Source: Vibrio syngnathi | GTDB lineage: Bacteria; Pseudomonadota; Gammaproteobacteria; Enterobacterales; Vibrionaceae | DNA length: 64,000 nt | NCBI RefSeq assembly: GCF_002119525.1 | Contig: NZ_CP017916.1 | Span: forward strand, 3,234,329 to 3,298,328 | Direction of reading: 5' to 3' | Notes under the pieces: generated by a model | Told to the model about the DNA's origin: nothing | The model's input: the letters and a program-made list of their open reading frames with translations, nothing else | The model's database searches: none | Made by a program: the position numbers and the translations under genes | Shown here: in pieces, positions 1 through 13,914 of the stretch | Layout of the letters: the number at the start of each line of letters is the position of its first letter | Numbering within the stretch: position 1 is the first letter of the stretch

Positions 1-160
1 AAAAGTTCGCCAGGTTATCCAAGGCCAACTGAACAAGCTAGACGTTGTAAGCCGTGAAGAGTTTGATGTTCAAACACAAGTACTACTGCGCACTCGCCAA
101 AAGCTGACTGAAATGGAACAAAAGCTAGCGGACTTAGAAGCAAAGATTGCCGACAAGTAA
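1..160 (+). CDS. ubiK: UbiK family ubiquinone biosynthesis accessory factor (C-terminal part)
   Basis: Only the last 52 codons lie in the window; the frame starts at base 2 and ends with TAA at 158-160. The visible protein has a basic helix, then [18 protein letters not shown] and a Leu/Glu-rich coiled coil ending KIADK. This is the BMFP/UbiK (YqiC) pattern: a short membrane-fusogenic coiled-coil protein that supports aerobic ubiquinone synthesis by the Ubi complex. The N-terminal part is off the left edge. A hairpin terminator follows at once. Identity rests on the conserved C-terminal motif and small size, so family confidence is high and function is taken from the family. Confidence 0.85.
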   Translation, partial: KVRQVIQGQLNKLDVVSREEFDVQTQVLLRTRQKLTEMEQKLADLEAKIADK

Positions 161-179
161 GCGTAAAGAAAGAAAACTG

Positions 180-213
180 AAAGGGTTGGTGTGAAAGCAC
201 CAACCCTTTTGTA
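180..213 (+). terminator. Rho-independent terminator of ubiK
   Basis: The inverted repeat AAGGGTTGGTG / CACCAACCCTT has a short loop and is followed by TTTTG. It lies 20 bases after the ubiK stop. Confidence 0.85.
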
Positions 214-303
214 TTTCTGAAGATCAATCAAGAACTGAAAGTCGACGAATACCTATCAAGTAATTTTCATTTGATTGATTTTTAAGACTTTGTTACTAAA
301 AGC

Positions 304-341
304 AAAAAAGGCTTGGTCAACGGCGACCAAGCCTTTTTATT
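304..341 (-). terminator. Terminator of ilvC (probably bidirectional)
   Basis: AAAAAAGGCTTGGTC / GACCAAGCCTTTTT forms a strong stem with an A tract on one side and a T tract on the other. It could stop leftward ilvC transcription and any rightward readthrough from ubiK. Confidence 0.85.
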
Positions 342-435
342 AGATGTTGTGTTGCTTATTTATAACTCCAACCTGTAAGGAGTTAGTGATACTGCTTCGC
401 TTTTTCTGCAAATTTATCAGTATCTAAGCGACTAA

Positions 436-1920
436 TTAACCGCCTACAGCGATACGCTTCATGTCGCTCATGTAGCTACGTAGCTCTTCACCAATGTACT
501 CTACAGGGTGGTTACGGATAGCTTCGTTTACTTCAATTAGCTTAGCGTTATCAACTTGGTTAGATGCTTCACCTAGACCGCGGCCGATTACGTCAGTTGC
601 TACTGAAGGCATGAACTTCTCACGTAGCAACGGTGTTGCTACGTTAGCGAATAGGTAGTTACCGTACTCAGCAGTATCTGAGATTACAACGTTCATTTCG
701 TAAAGACGCTTACGAGCAACTGTATTTGCGATTAGTGGAAGCTCATGTAGAGATTCGTAGTAAGCAGACTCGTCGATGATACCTGATGCCGTCATAGCTT
801 CGAATGCTAGCTCAACACCTGCACGAACCATAGCAACCATTAGGATACCGTTGTCGAAGTACTCTTGCTCTGAGATTTCTACGTCAGAAGCTGGGTAGTT
901 TTCGAATGCCGTTTCGCCTGTCTCTTCACGCCAGCCTAGTAGGTTCACGTCATCGTTCGCCCAGTCAGCCATCATTGTGCTAGAGAAGTGACCAGAGATG
1001 ATGTCATCCATGTGCTTGTTGTAAAGCGGACGCATTAGATCTTTAAGTTCTTCAGAAAGCTCAAACGCTTTAACTTTAGCTGGGTTAGATAGACGATCCA
1101 TCATGTGAGTTACGCCACCGAACTTAAGTGCTTCAGTGATCGTTTCCCAACCGTATTGTAGAAGCTTACCTGCGTAGCCTGGTTCAATACCATCAGCAAT
1201 CATCTTCTCGTAAGATACGATAGAACCTGCTTGAAGCATGCCACATAGAATGGTTTGCTCACCCATAAGGTCAGATTTAACTTCAGCTACGAATGAAGAC
1301 TCTAGGCAACCTGCACGGTGACCACCAGTACCAGCAGCCCAAGCTTTAGCGATATCCCAGCCTTCGCCTTTAGGGTCATTTTCTGGGTGAACAGCGATCA
1401 GTGTTGGAACACCGAAGCCACGCTTGTACTCTTCACGAACTTCAGAACCAGGACACTTAGGTGCAACCATAACTACAGTAAGGTCAGCACGTAATTGCAT
1501 GCCTTCTTCCACGACATTAAAGCCGTGAGAGTAACCAAGAGCAGCGCCTTCTTTCATTAGAGGCATTACTGTCTCAACAACATTAGTGTGTTGCTTGTCT
1601 GGAGTAAGGTTGATAACTAGATCTGCTTGAGGGATTAGCGTTTCGTAGCTACCCACAACAAAGCCGTTTTCATCAGCGTTTTTGAATGATTGACGCTTTT
1701 CATCAATTGCCGCTTGGCGTAGAGCGTAAGATACGTCTAGACCAGAATCACGCATGTTCAGACCTTGGTTTAGGCCTTGAGCACCACAACCAACAATGAC
1801 GATTTTCTTGCCTTCAAGATATTCAGCTTCAGTCGTGAATTCTTCACGATCCATGAAGCGGCAACGACCTAATTGGTCTAGTTGTTCACGAAGGTTTAAT
1901 GTATTGAAATAGTTAGCCAT
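436..1920 (-). CDS. ilvC: Ketol-acid reductoisomerase (NADP+), class II
   Basis: This enzyme converts acetolactate or acetohydroxybutyrate into the dihydroxy acids of valine and isoleucine synthesis, using NADPH and Mg2+. The 494-residue length is that of the long class II enzymes with a duplicated C-terminal knotted domain, as in enterobacteria. A Rossmann motif GCGAQG sits at residues 44-49, followed by the NADP-binding loop ([13 protein letters not shown]). Acid-rich metal-binding helices lie in the C-terminal half. It is transcribed away from ilvY. The 146-base divergent region carries a LysR-type operator, which fits activation by IlvY with acetolactate as known in E. coli. An AGGAGTG ribosome-binding site precedes the ATG at 1920. 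Confidence 0.98.
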   Translation of the reverse strand: MANYFNTLNLREQLDQLGRCRFMDREEFTTEAEYLEGKKIVIVGCGAQGLNQGLNMRDSGLDVSYALRQAAIDEKRQSFKNADENGFVVGSYETLIPQADLVINLTPDKQHTNVVETVMPLMKEGAALGYSHGFNVVEEGMQLRADLTVVMVAPKCPGSEVREEYKRGFGVPTLIAVHPENDPKGEGWDIAKAWAAGTGGHRAGCLESSFVAEVKSDLMGEQTILCGMLQAGSIVSYEKMIADGIEPGYAGKLLQYGWETITEALKFGGVTHMMDRLSNPAKVKAFELSEELKDLMRPLYNKHMDDIISGHFSSTMMADWANDDVNLLGWREETGETAFENYPASDVEISEQEYFDNGILMVAMVRAGVELAFEAMTASGIIDESAYYESLHELPLIANTVARKRLYEMNVVISDTAEYGNYLFANVATPLLREKFMPSVATDVIGRGLGEASNQVDNAKLIEVNEAIRNHPVEYIGEELRSYMSDMKRIAVGG

Positions 1921-2031
1921 TGTAGGGCACTCCTTTAAAAATAAGTCCGTAAGGTCGATATCTGTCTACCGAATGACTTCATACTAAAACAGACACTCCG
2001 TTGCTGAAAGTGATATATTCACAATTAGTTA

Positions 2032-2046
2032 TTGCAATAAATGCAA
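2032..2046. promoter_or_regulatory. Putative IlvY operator (LysR-type T-N11-A palindrome)
   Basis: TTGC-N7-GCAA is a perfect dyad centred at 2039, between the divergent ilvC and ilvY genes and 20-35 bases before the ilvY start. LysR-type regulators bind T-N11-A dyads, and IlvY of E. coli binds tandem operators in the same divergent region. The assignment is by position and symmetry. Confidence 0.6.
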
Positions 2047-2066
2047 CATGGAAACGTTCGCAGAAC

Positions 2067-2951
2067 ATGAACATAAAATCTCTACAATTATTTATACATT
2101 TATGTGACAGCAAGAGTTTCAGCAAAACCGCTGCAGCTATGCACGTCAGTCCTTCTGCCCTTAGTCGTCAAATACAAAAGCTTGAGGAAGAAACAGGGCA
2201 AGAACTGCTTATCAGGGATAATCGCAGTGTTGATCTGACTCCGGCAGGTAAACACCTATTACCTGTGGCATTGAGCATCGTTGGCGAGTGGCAGCAATAT
2301 AATCTTCATCTAAAAGGCGGAGAACAGGAACTCAAGGGTGAGATCCGTATTTTCTGTTCCGTAACAGCAAGCTACAGTCACCTTCCTGAACTCATTACCG
2401 AATTCAGAGCTATTCATCCGTATATTGAATTTAAGCTCTCTACAGGCGATCCAGCTCAATCCATCGACAAAATACTGAATGATGAGGCTGATATCGCCAT
2501 TTCAGCTAAACCTGACATTTTACCTTCAAGATTAGAATTCGAAACCATCAGCGATATACCACTGTCAGTGATCATCCCATCCGGTGTGAGTAGTTTTAGC
2601 CAGCAGCTTCAATCAGATAAACCAAACTGGAATGAAGTGCCTTTTATCATCCCAGAAGCAGGTACTGCACGAGAACGTGCGAACGCGTGGTTCAAAAAGA
2701 TGAAGATAAAGCCCAACATTTACGCTCAGGTATCTGGTCATGAAGCGATCGTAAGTATGGTGGCTCTTGGTTGTGGGGTTGGTATCGCGCCAGACGTTGT
2801 AATCAACAACAGCCCTGTGAGAGACAAAGTCGATCGCTTAAAAATAGAACCTATAAAACCCTTTGAATTAGGCGTTTGCTGTAAACGCTCTCAGCTAGAT
2901 AACCCTCTAATAAGAGCATTTTGGCAAGTTGCAGAGGGTAATACCAATTAA
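2067..2951 (+). CDS. ilvY: LysR-family activator IlvY, C-terminus altered by an IS insertion
   Basis: This is a LysR-type regulator of ilvC. An N-terminal winged helix-turn-helix covers residues 1-60 (FSKTAAAMHVSPSALSRQIQ), followed by the inducer-binding domain. An in-frame upstream ATG exists at 2001, but the ATG at 2067 gives the normal LysR N-terminus (MNIKSLQLF) and a 294-residue protein. The stop codon and the last residues (TN) are encoded by the left end of an IS630-type element that begins at about 2944. Removing the element and one TA restores a frame ending EGNINI and a TAA at 4061-4063. The two end regions differ only in the last few residues, so the protein is probably still functional. 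Confidence 0.93.
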   Translation: MNIKSLQLFIHLCDSKSFSKTAAAMHVSPSALSRQIQKLEEETGQELLIRDNRSVDLTPAGKHLLPVALSIVGEWQQYNLHLKGGEQELKGEIRIFCSVTASYSHLPELITEFRAIHPYIEFKLSTGDPAQSIDKILNDEADIAISAKPDILPSRLEFETISDIPLSVIIPSGVSSFSQQLQSDKPNWNEVPFIIPEAGTARERANAWFKKMKIKPNIYAQVSGHEAIVSMVALGCGVGIAPDVVINNSPVRDKVDRLKIEPIKPFELGVCCKRSQLDNPLIRAFWQVAEGNTN

Positions 2952-4050
2952 AGTAAAAATGTGATCTAATTAAGGCCGTCGAACTCTTACAGAAAATCGT
3001 CATGGATAGCCTTAATAATACTGATTTTAAAAAGCTAGCAAGCCAACAAAAAACCATTCAAATGAAGGTTCGCTTGCTAGCACTAGCCCACTTCAAAGAA
3101 GGTCACTCGCGCACTCAAATTGCCAAATACCTTAAAGTCAGTCGAACTAGTGTAAACAAATGGGTTCAAGTATTTCTTGAAGAAGGATTGGAAGGGCTTC
3201 AAGAAAAACCTCGCACAGGCAGACCTGCATACCTCAATGCAGAACAACAAAAACAACTCAGTGCATTCATTAAGAAAGAAGCAGAGTCCCCTTCAGGCGG
3301 GCGCCTTGTCGGGAGCGATATACATGACTACATCGTGAAAAACTTTGATAAATACTACCACCCTAATTCTATCTATTATCTCCTCGACCACATGGGCTTC
3401 TCTTGGATAACTTCTCGCTCCAAACACCCTAAACAATCACAGCAAATCCAAGACGATTTTAAAAAAATTCAAAATAGAAACGATCCTTAAGATCCCCGGC
3501 CATATCGGGCTAGAGAGTGTTGATGTCTGGTTTCAAGATGAAGCTAGGTTTGGTCAGCAGAACACAACGACACGTCTTTGGGCGACTCGTGGAACGAGGC
3601 CTCGCGTGGTAAAACAACAGCAATTTGAATACGCTTATTTGTTTGGTTCGGTATGCCCTGAAAGAGGAATTGGCGAAGCCATAGTGGTTCCTTGGGTTAA
3701 CAAGGACATAATGACAAATCACTTAGAGCAGATATCTAAGGCTACAGAAAAAGGACGTCATGCTGTCGTTATAATGGATGGTGCAGGCTGGCATACCGAT
3801 GATATTGCGAGAGAATTTAATAACGTCAGTACTATTAAGCTTCCTCCCTACTCGCCAGAGCTTAACCCTATAGAGCAAGTTTGGAGTTGGTTGCGACAAC
3901 ATTATCTAGCGAATCAAAGTTTCACGGATTATAACGACATTGTTTCCAAGGTTTGTCGCGCTTGGAATGAATTTCTTGAGTGCAAAGATCGTGTCACAAA
4001 AATGAGCAGAAGGGATTGGATAAACCTGATCAGTTAATTTTCCGGATTGG
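2944..4050 (+). mobile_element. IS630-family insertion sequence, about 1107 bp, TA target duplication
   Basis: The element is bounded by TA dinucleotides (2942-2943 and 4051-4052), the target choice of the Tc1/mariner-IS630 superfamily. Its ends read inward as CCAATTAAAGTAAAAATG (left) and CCAATCCGGAAAATTAACTG (right, complement), sharing CCAAT and an A/T-rich continuation. It carries one transposase split over two frames. It sits in the last codons of ilvY and moves ilvY's own terminator (4094-4130) about 1.1 kb away. Exact ends were inferred from the dyad and the TA duplication, without comparison to an empty site. Confidence 0.88.
3002..4037 (+). CDS. IS630-family DDE transposase, two frames joined at a poly-A run
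   Basis: The first frame (3002-3490) encodes an N-terminal helix-turn-helix region (SRTQIAKYLKVSRTSVNKW) and a second DNA-binding segment. The second frame runs from about 3468 to 4037 and encodes the catalytic domain with all three acidic residues: D in WFQDEARFG, D in VIMDGAGWH and E in SPELNPIEQVW. The frames meet at seven A residues (3461-3467). Dropping one A, or a +1 shift, joins them into about 344 residues, the normal IS630 length. The split may be programmed slippage at the A7 run or a recent one-base insertion. All catalytic residues are intact, so the element may still be active. Confidence 0.88.
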
Positions 4051-4093
4051 TATAAATATTTAACAGACTAGCAATGATAAGGTTCCGGTAAAC

Positions 4094-4131
4094 AAAAAGA
4101 GAAGGGCACGTCAGTGCTCTTCTCTTTTTAT
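4094..4131 (+). terminator. Original ilvY terminator, now beyond the IS
   Basis: AAAAAGAGAAGGGCAC / GTGCTCTTCTCTTTTT forms a long stem with one mismatch and a TTTTT tail. Before the insertion it would have lain about 30 bases after the ilvY stop. The tails suggest it can act in both directions. Confidence 0.85.
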
Positions 4132-4145
4132 TTATATTACATATA

Positions 4146-4180
4146 AGAAAAAAGCCCGCTGATTTCTCAGCGGGCTTTTC
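4146..4180 (-). terminator. Terminator of the rRNA operon, after tRNA-Ser
   Basis: Read on the minus strand, AAAAGCCCGCTGA-gaaa-TCAGCGGGCTTTTTTC is a perfect stem with a T tail. It lies just past the 3' end of tRNA-Ser. Confidence 0.9.
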
Positions 4181-4185
4181 AATGG

Positions 4186-4276
4186 TGGTGGAGGGATAGG
4201 GATTTGAACCCTAGAACCGCTATTAACGGTTGCCGGTTTTCAAGACCGGTGCTTTCGACCACTCAGCCATCCCTCC
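4186..4276 (-). tRNA. tRNA-Ser (anticodon TGA), distal gene of the rRNA operon
   Basis: The minus strand reads GGAGGGATGGCTGAGTGGTC at the 5' end, with anticodon loop CTTGAAA (anticodon TGA), a long class II variable arm (CAACCGTTAATAGCGGTT) and an encoded CCA end. The acceptor stem GGAGGGA / TCCCTCC is perfect. At 91 bases with the long extra arm it is a serine tRNA reading UCN codons. It lies 70 bases after 5S rRNA and just before the operon terminator, so it is probably cotranscribed with the rRNAs. Confidence 0.96.
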
Positions 4277-4346
4277 AACAAATTGTCATTAACAGATTAA
4301 TGCACTGCTAATGTTATTACTCGTAATACGAGTAATTATATTTAAA

Positions 4347-4464
4347 GCCTGGCGATGTCCTACTCTCACATGGGGGAACCCCACACTACCATCGGCGCTA
4401 TTGTGTTTCACTTCTGAGTTCGGCATGGAATCAGGTGGGTCCACAATGCTATGGTCGCCAAGCA
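4347..4464 (-). rRNA. rrf: 5S ribosomal RNA
   Basis: The minus strand begins TGCTTGGCGACCATAGC and ends GAGAGTAGGACATCGCCAGGC, the conserved gammaproteobacterial 5S termini. The length is about 118 bases. Ends are set by pairing TGCTTGGCG with CGCCAGGC and may be off by one or two bases. Confidence 0.96.
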
Positions 4465-4584
4465 AATTTTGTTTAATTGACGCATTAGCGACAATTAATA
4501 ATTCGGAAAACTGATTTAAAAGTATCTCTTCAAACGCATTCAAGGTCTGGTACTTCTGAGTCCACAAAACCCCTTGGGTGTTGT

Positions 4585-7478
<2,894 letters not shown>

Positions 7479-7836
7479 TACAACCCGAAAGGGTTTCTAT
7501 TTGCTTTCACTTTAAAAAGTGAGGACAAATAAGCGTATGGCAACTAACCAAGGTTTTTGGTTGTCATCAAGAAGGGTTAATTCTCAATGACTGTTTGCCG
7601 GACTCAATTGTGAATCAATGTAAACATTGATTCGAATACAAGACACTTGAATGTGTTTGTTGTGTTTATACCGTTCTTATTAACTAAGAGCAGATAAACA
7701 TTGAGAACTTTTAAATTTGATTGAATTACTCGTAAGTAATCAATCAGTCAGCTTTCCAAATTGTTAAAGAGCAAGAGTTTTAAGCGTTAAACTTTCAACC
7801 CATTTTTAAAAACTCTCTTTCGAGAATGCTTAAAGA
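7479..7836 (-). other. Spacer between the tRNA cluster and 23S, with a boxA antiterminator
   Basis: This 358-base stretch has no protein gene. On the minus strand it holds TGCTCTTTAACAATTT at 7758-7773, the boxA element loaded by Nus factors before 23S. Sequences able to form the RNase III stem that releases pre-23S RNA probably lie on either side of 23S. Confidence 0.75.
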
Positions 7837-7912
7837 TGGTGGGCGATACCGGGCTCGAACCAGTGACCCCCTGCTTGTAAGGCAGGTGCTCTCCCAACTG
7901 AGCTAATCGCCC
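7837..7912 (-). tRNA. tRNA-Val (anticodon TAC)
   Basis: The minus strand starts GGGCGATTAGCTCAGTTGGG, has anticodon loop CTTACAA, TpsiC arm GGTTCGAGCC and ends ATCGCCCACCA. It is a 76-base class I tRNA in the 16S-23S spacer, nearest to 23S. Confidence 0.97.
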
Positions 7913-7944
7913 ATGATAGTTTTAATTCCTTCATGGAGAAAGAA

Positions 7945-8020
7945 TGGTGGAGCTATGCGGGATCGAACCGCAGACCTCCTGCGTGCAAGGCAGGCGCTCT
8001 CCCAGCTGAGCTATAGCCCC
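7945..8020 (-). tRNA. tRNA-Ala (anticodon TGC)
   Basis: The minus strand starts GGGGCTATAGCTCAGCTGGG, has loop CTTGCAC (anticodon TGC) and ends TAGCTCCACCA. One G-T pair in the acceptor stem (GGGGCTA / TAGCTCC) is as in E. coli tRNA-Ala1B. It is the third spacer tRNA in transcription order. Confidence 0.97.
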
Positions 8021-8045
8021 ATATTTTTATTTCCTTGGGAGGAAA

Positions 8046-8121
8046 TGGTGGGTCGTGCAGGATTCGAACCTGCGACCAATTGATTAAAAGTCAACTGCTC
8101 TACCAACTGAGCTAACGACCC
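8046..8121 (-). tRNA. tRNA-Lys (anticodon TTT)
   Basis: The minus strand starts GGGTCGTTAGCTCAGTTGGT, has loop CTTTTAA (anticodon TTT), TpsiC arm GGTTCGAATCC and ends ACGACCCACCA. It is 76 bases long. A lysine tRNA in the 16S-23S spacer is typical of Vibrio rather than E. coli. Confidence 0.97.
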
Positions 8122-8123
8122 AA

Positions 8124-8199
8124 TGGTATCCCGTAGGGGAGTCGAACCCCTGTTACCGCCGTGAAAGGGCGGTGTCCTAGGCCTCTAGACGAACGGGAC
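8124..8199 (-). tRNA. tRNA-Glu (anticodon TTC)
   Basis: The minus strand starts GTCCCGTTCGTCTAGAGGCC, has loop CTTTCAC (anticodon TTC) and ends ACGGGATACCA. The first acceptor pair is G-T. It is the first spacer tRNA after 16S and is separated from tRNA-Lys by only two bases. Confidence 0.96.
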
Positions 8200-8322
8200 A
8201 CTGCTAATTCATCTCTACTTTAAAAAGCAGAAACAAACTTCGAAGAACCTTGGGAGTTCTTCTTCTCTTTGCTTTTCTAAACCTAATCAATCTGTGTGGA
8301 CACTCATCGTGGTATCTTCGTA

Positions 8323-9877
<1,555 letters not shown>

Positions 9878-10206
9878 AAGATTTTGTGACTCAACGAATA
9901 CTGACTTCAAAACTAATATTCATTCGCCTATTCGAAAATAAACAAAGAACATGTAATCCTAAAGCTATTACCCCTCTCTTCTTAAATAAATAGGAACAGA
10001 ATGGTAATGAATTGACTGTGCCGAATAACTACAAGTAGTTAAACGTATTGGTCACTCAGTTCATTGAAATCAAGTTTGTTACCGAAGTAACTGTCATTAC
10101 CTAAGTAATAACGTTTTGATATTCATCAACGAGTGCCCACACAGATTGATAGGTTTAAATTGTTAAAGAGCTTTTCCTTTTCGAGCTTCGCTCAAATCGG
10201 ACGGTC
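9878..10206 (-). promoter_or_regulatory. rRNA operon leader with boxA
   Basis: This is the transcribed leader between promoter P2 and 16S, with no protein gene. On the minus strand GCTCTTTAACAATTTA (10156-10171) is boxA, nearly identical to the copy ahead of 23S. It marks Nus-factor antitermination soon after initiation. The rest should hold the upstream arm of the pre-16S processing stem. Confidence 0.8.
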
Positions 10207-10234
10207 ATTTTAGCGATTTAAGTTTTAGTGTCAA
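10207..10234 (-). promoter_or_regulatory. rRNA operon promoter P2
   Basis: On the minus strand TTGACA (10229-10234) is followed after 16 bases by TAAAAT (10207-10212). The perfect -35 and position inside the leader match the constitutive P2 of enteric rRNA operons. Confidence 0.8.
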
Positions 10235-10345
10235 CCACTATTTTCAAAACTTTTTTCAAGCGCTTAGCTTGGCTAATTTGACCTGCTGATTCGTTTTCGC
10301 TTTTGAAACCTAAGCTTCGAAGCCATCCTGTGTCAGCGAGGTGGC

Positions 10346-10405
10346 ATTATAGAGATTTCGATCACACTGGCAAGCCCTTTTTTAAGTTTTTCTTACTTTT
10401 TTGAT
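10346..10405 (-). promoter_or_regulatory. rRNA operon promoter P1 with UP element
   Basis: On the minus strand TTGCCA (10368-10373), a 16-base spacer and a perfect TATAAT (10346-10351) are followed by a GC-rich discriminator GCCACCTCGC. An A-rich tract (10374-10405) upstream fits an UP element. The short spacer and GC discriminator are the known features behind ppGpp/DksA control of rRNA P1 promoters. Confidence 0.85.
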
Positions 10406-10493
10406 TGTTCGAGCGTTTTTTGTTCAAAACACCCCATTTTCACTAGTATTCCCCTTAATTAAGGGCTTAAGGTGCCTATATAAAGGAGGATTT

Positions 10494-11039
10494 ATGAGTT
10501 CAATACGCAGTTATAAAGGAATATCCCCTCAGATTGGACAAGGTGTCTATATAGATACAAGTTCGGTACTGGTTGGTGATATCAAAATCGGTGACGACTC
10601 TAGCGTGTGGCCTTTGGTTGCAGCTCGAGGAGATGTGAACCACATTCATATTGGAGATAGAACGAATATCCAAGACGGCAGCGTTTTGCACGTCACCCAT
10701 AAGAATGCTGACAACCCTGAAGGTTATCCTCTACTAATAGGTAATGATGTCACTATCGGACATAAAGTAATGCTGCATGGCTGCACGATTGAAGATCGTG
10801 TACTTGTTGGTATGGGAGCTATCGTGCTTGATGGCGTGATTATTAAAGAAGAAGTGATGATTGGTGCTGGTAGCTTAGTGCCGCCTAATAAGGTACTTGA
10901 AAGCGGTTATCTCTATGTAGGAAGCCCGGTAAAACAAGCACGCCCATTAAACGATAAAGAGCGTGCCTTTTTACAGAAGTCAGCTGACAACTATGTTCAG
11001 AATAAAAACGACTATCTAGACTCTGTGCTTCCAGTCTAA
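10494..11039 (+). CDS. Gamma-carbonic anhydrase family protein (YrdA-like)
   Basis: This is a left-handed beta-helix (hexapeptide repeat) protein of 181 residues. The zinc-site pattern is present: H in SVLHVTH and paired histidines in TIGHKVMLHGC. The conserved ARGD segment lies before NHIHIGDRTNIQDGS. The family includes gamma carbonic anhydrases, but many bacterial members (E. coli YrdA) have no proven activity. A longer reading from 10401 is possible, but the ATG at 10494 has an excellent AAAGGAGGA site eight bases upstream and gives the family length. Its stop overlaps the end of the convergent yrdB gene by four bases. Confidence 0.92.
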   Translation: MSSIRSYKGISPQIGQGVYIDTSSVLVGDIKIGDDSSVWPLVAARGDVNHIHIGDRTNIQDGSVLHVTHKNADNPEGYPLLIGNDVTIGHKVMLHGCTIEDRVLVGMGAIVLDGVIIKEEVMIGAGSLVPPNKVLESGYLYVGSPVKQARPLNDKERAFLQKSADNYVQNKNDYLDSVLPV

Positions 11040-11305
11040 AGCGCTTTGATCTGGATCCGATTAGAGGAGTCATACTCCTCTTCTTCTATTAACTCTTCAG
11101 CTAGCTCTTCAATATCGAAACGTAACTCTGAAAAGATAACTAAAGCTTGATCGCCCTCTTCTATATCTTTGCCTGCCAATCGAGACAGCTCTTCAATAGA
11201 CATAACACACTCAATCAGTGCGCCCGATTGCTGTGCTGGGAAGGTGATTGATTGATTCTCTTCATCCCAATCTTGGATATCAGGAAATAGAATTGACTGA
11301 TTCAT
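11036..11305 (-). CDS. yrdB: DUF1488 family protein (YrdB-like)
   Basis: This is an 89-residue acidic protein with IDEEN-like and IEELAEELIEEEE stretches, matching DUF1488. No biochemical role is known. It lies 13 bases after aroE on the same strand, the aroE-yrdB order also found in E. coli, so it is probably cotranscribed. The start has AAGGTA nine bases upstream. It is convergent with the carbonic anhydrase gene. Confidence 0.88.
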   Translation of the reverse strand: MNQSILFPDIQDWDEENQSITFPAQQSGALIECVMSIEELSRLAGKDIEEGDQALVIFSELRFDIEELAEELIEEEEYDSSNRIQIKAL

Positions 11306-11318
11306 TCTTTATACCTTG

Positions 11319-12149
11319 TTACATCTCTAAGTTTTTACGTAATTCTCTTAAAATCTGTTTTGTCCCAGGGCGAAGACCACGCCACAGCATAAAGCTCTCA
11401 GCGGCCTGCCCTACCAACATACCCAAACCATCATAAGCAGCGTGAACACCATTATCTAATGCCCACTGATTGAATACCGTCGTTCCAGATCCGTAAACCA
11501 TGTCATAAACGGCGCTATTAGAATTGAAAATAGCATCAGACACTTCAGGAAGCTGCCCGCTTAGACCAGACGAAGTAGAGTTAATAATGACATCAAAGCC
11601 TTCATTAACATCACTTAGCCCCATCCCCTTGATGTTGCCATGCGAAGAAAACATCTCAGCCAGAAGTTCAGCCTTGGAGCTGGTTCGATTAGCGACCACC
11701 AGCTGTTGTGGCTTTTGGTCGAGAAGAGGTTGAATCACTCCTCTCGCAGCACCACCAGCGCCAAGAAGAAGAACGCGAGCTCCTTTTAACGCAACTTGAT
11801 GTTGAAGAAGGTCTTGAACTAAACCTTCACCATCGGTGTTATCACCAATGATCTCTCCATCATCTAGCTTCTTAAGTGTGTTTACAGCACCTGCTAGTTC
11901 AGCTCTTTCAGTCAGGCGACTAGCGAACTGATAAGCATCTTCTTTAAATGGCGCTGTGACATTACACCCTCTGCCACCTTCACTAAAAAAAGCTTGAGCA
12001 GCAGTGATGAATTCACCTTGTTCTGGCTGGAGTGCTGTATAGGTAAGTTGTTGACTGGTTTGGCGAGCAAATAATGTGTGAATGAATGGCGATTTGCTTT
12101 GCCCAATAGGGTTACCGAAAACGGCATAACGATCTACTTGCTGTGTCAT
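11319..12149 (-). CDS. aroE: Shikimate dehydrogenase (NADP+)
   Basis: It reduces 3-dehydroshikimate to shikimate in aromatic amino-acid synthesis. The 276-residue protein has the substrate motif NPIGQSKSP (residues 12-20), the catalytic region NVTAPFKED with its lysine, and GNTDGEG. The Rossmann loop GAGGAARG and the NADP-selecting NRTSSKA follow. A TAAGGA site precedes the ATG. A strong terminator separates it from hemF upstream, so it starts its own unit with yrdB. Confidence 0.97.
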   Translation of the reverse strand: MTQQVDRYAVFGNPIGQSKSPFIHTLFARQTSQQLTYTALQPEQGEFITAAQAFFSEGGRGCNVTAPFKEDAYQFASRLTERAELAGAVNTLKKLDDGEIIGDNTDGEGLVQDLLQHQVALKGARVLLLGAGGAARGVIQPLLDQKPQQLVVANRTSSKAELLAEMFSSHGNIKGMGLSDVNEGFDVIINSTSSGLSGQLPEVSDAIFNSNSAVYDMVYGSGTTVFNQWALDNGVHAAYDGLGMLVGQAAESFMLWRGLRPGTKQILRELRKNLEM

Positions 12150-12165
12150 ATCCTTACCTAACAGA

Positions 12166-12198
12166 AATAAAAAAGGGTCATCTATATAGATGACCCTA
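12166..12198 (-). terminator. Terminator of hemF
   Basis: On the minus strand GGGTCATCTA / TAGATGACCC is a perfect stem followed by TTTTTTATTT. It lies between hemF and aroE. Confidence 0.92.
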
Positions 12199-12224
12199 TC
12201 ACTATCCCTATAAGGAAGGAAGAA

Positions 12225-13731
<1,507 letters not shown>

Positions 13732-13826
13732 TAATTCAGTTATCTAACTCACTAAGTGTACAAATTATCATTCACCGTGACTAAAGCTATTTGTTTATAA
13801 AATGTATCAATTAACAACTGACACTG

Positions 13827-13864
13827 ACGCAAACGTTTTCCTTGAGCAATTTTACCCGTATAAT
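13827..13864 (+). promoter_or_regulatory. purEK promoter with PurR operator
   Basis: ACGCAAACGTTTTCCT at 13827-13842 matches the gammaproteobacterial PUR box (ACGCAAACGTTTTCNT). It overlaps the -35 position of a promoter whose -10 TATAAT is at 13859-13864, 17 bases downstream. PurR with hypoxanthine or guanine should therefore block the polymerase. Confidence 0.92.
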
Positions 13865-13914
13865 GCGCGCAAAATATCTAATCACTAATTAAATCGTACC
13901 TGAAGGAGTTTGAG

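Noticed and set aside
2001..2066. Longer N-terminus of IlvY from an ATG-like codon at 2001
   Set aside because: It would run through the operator and precede the standard LysR start MNIKSLQLF.
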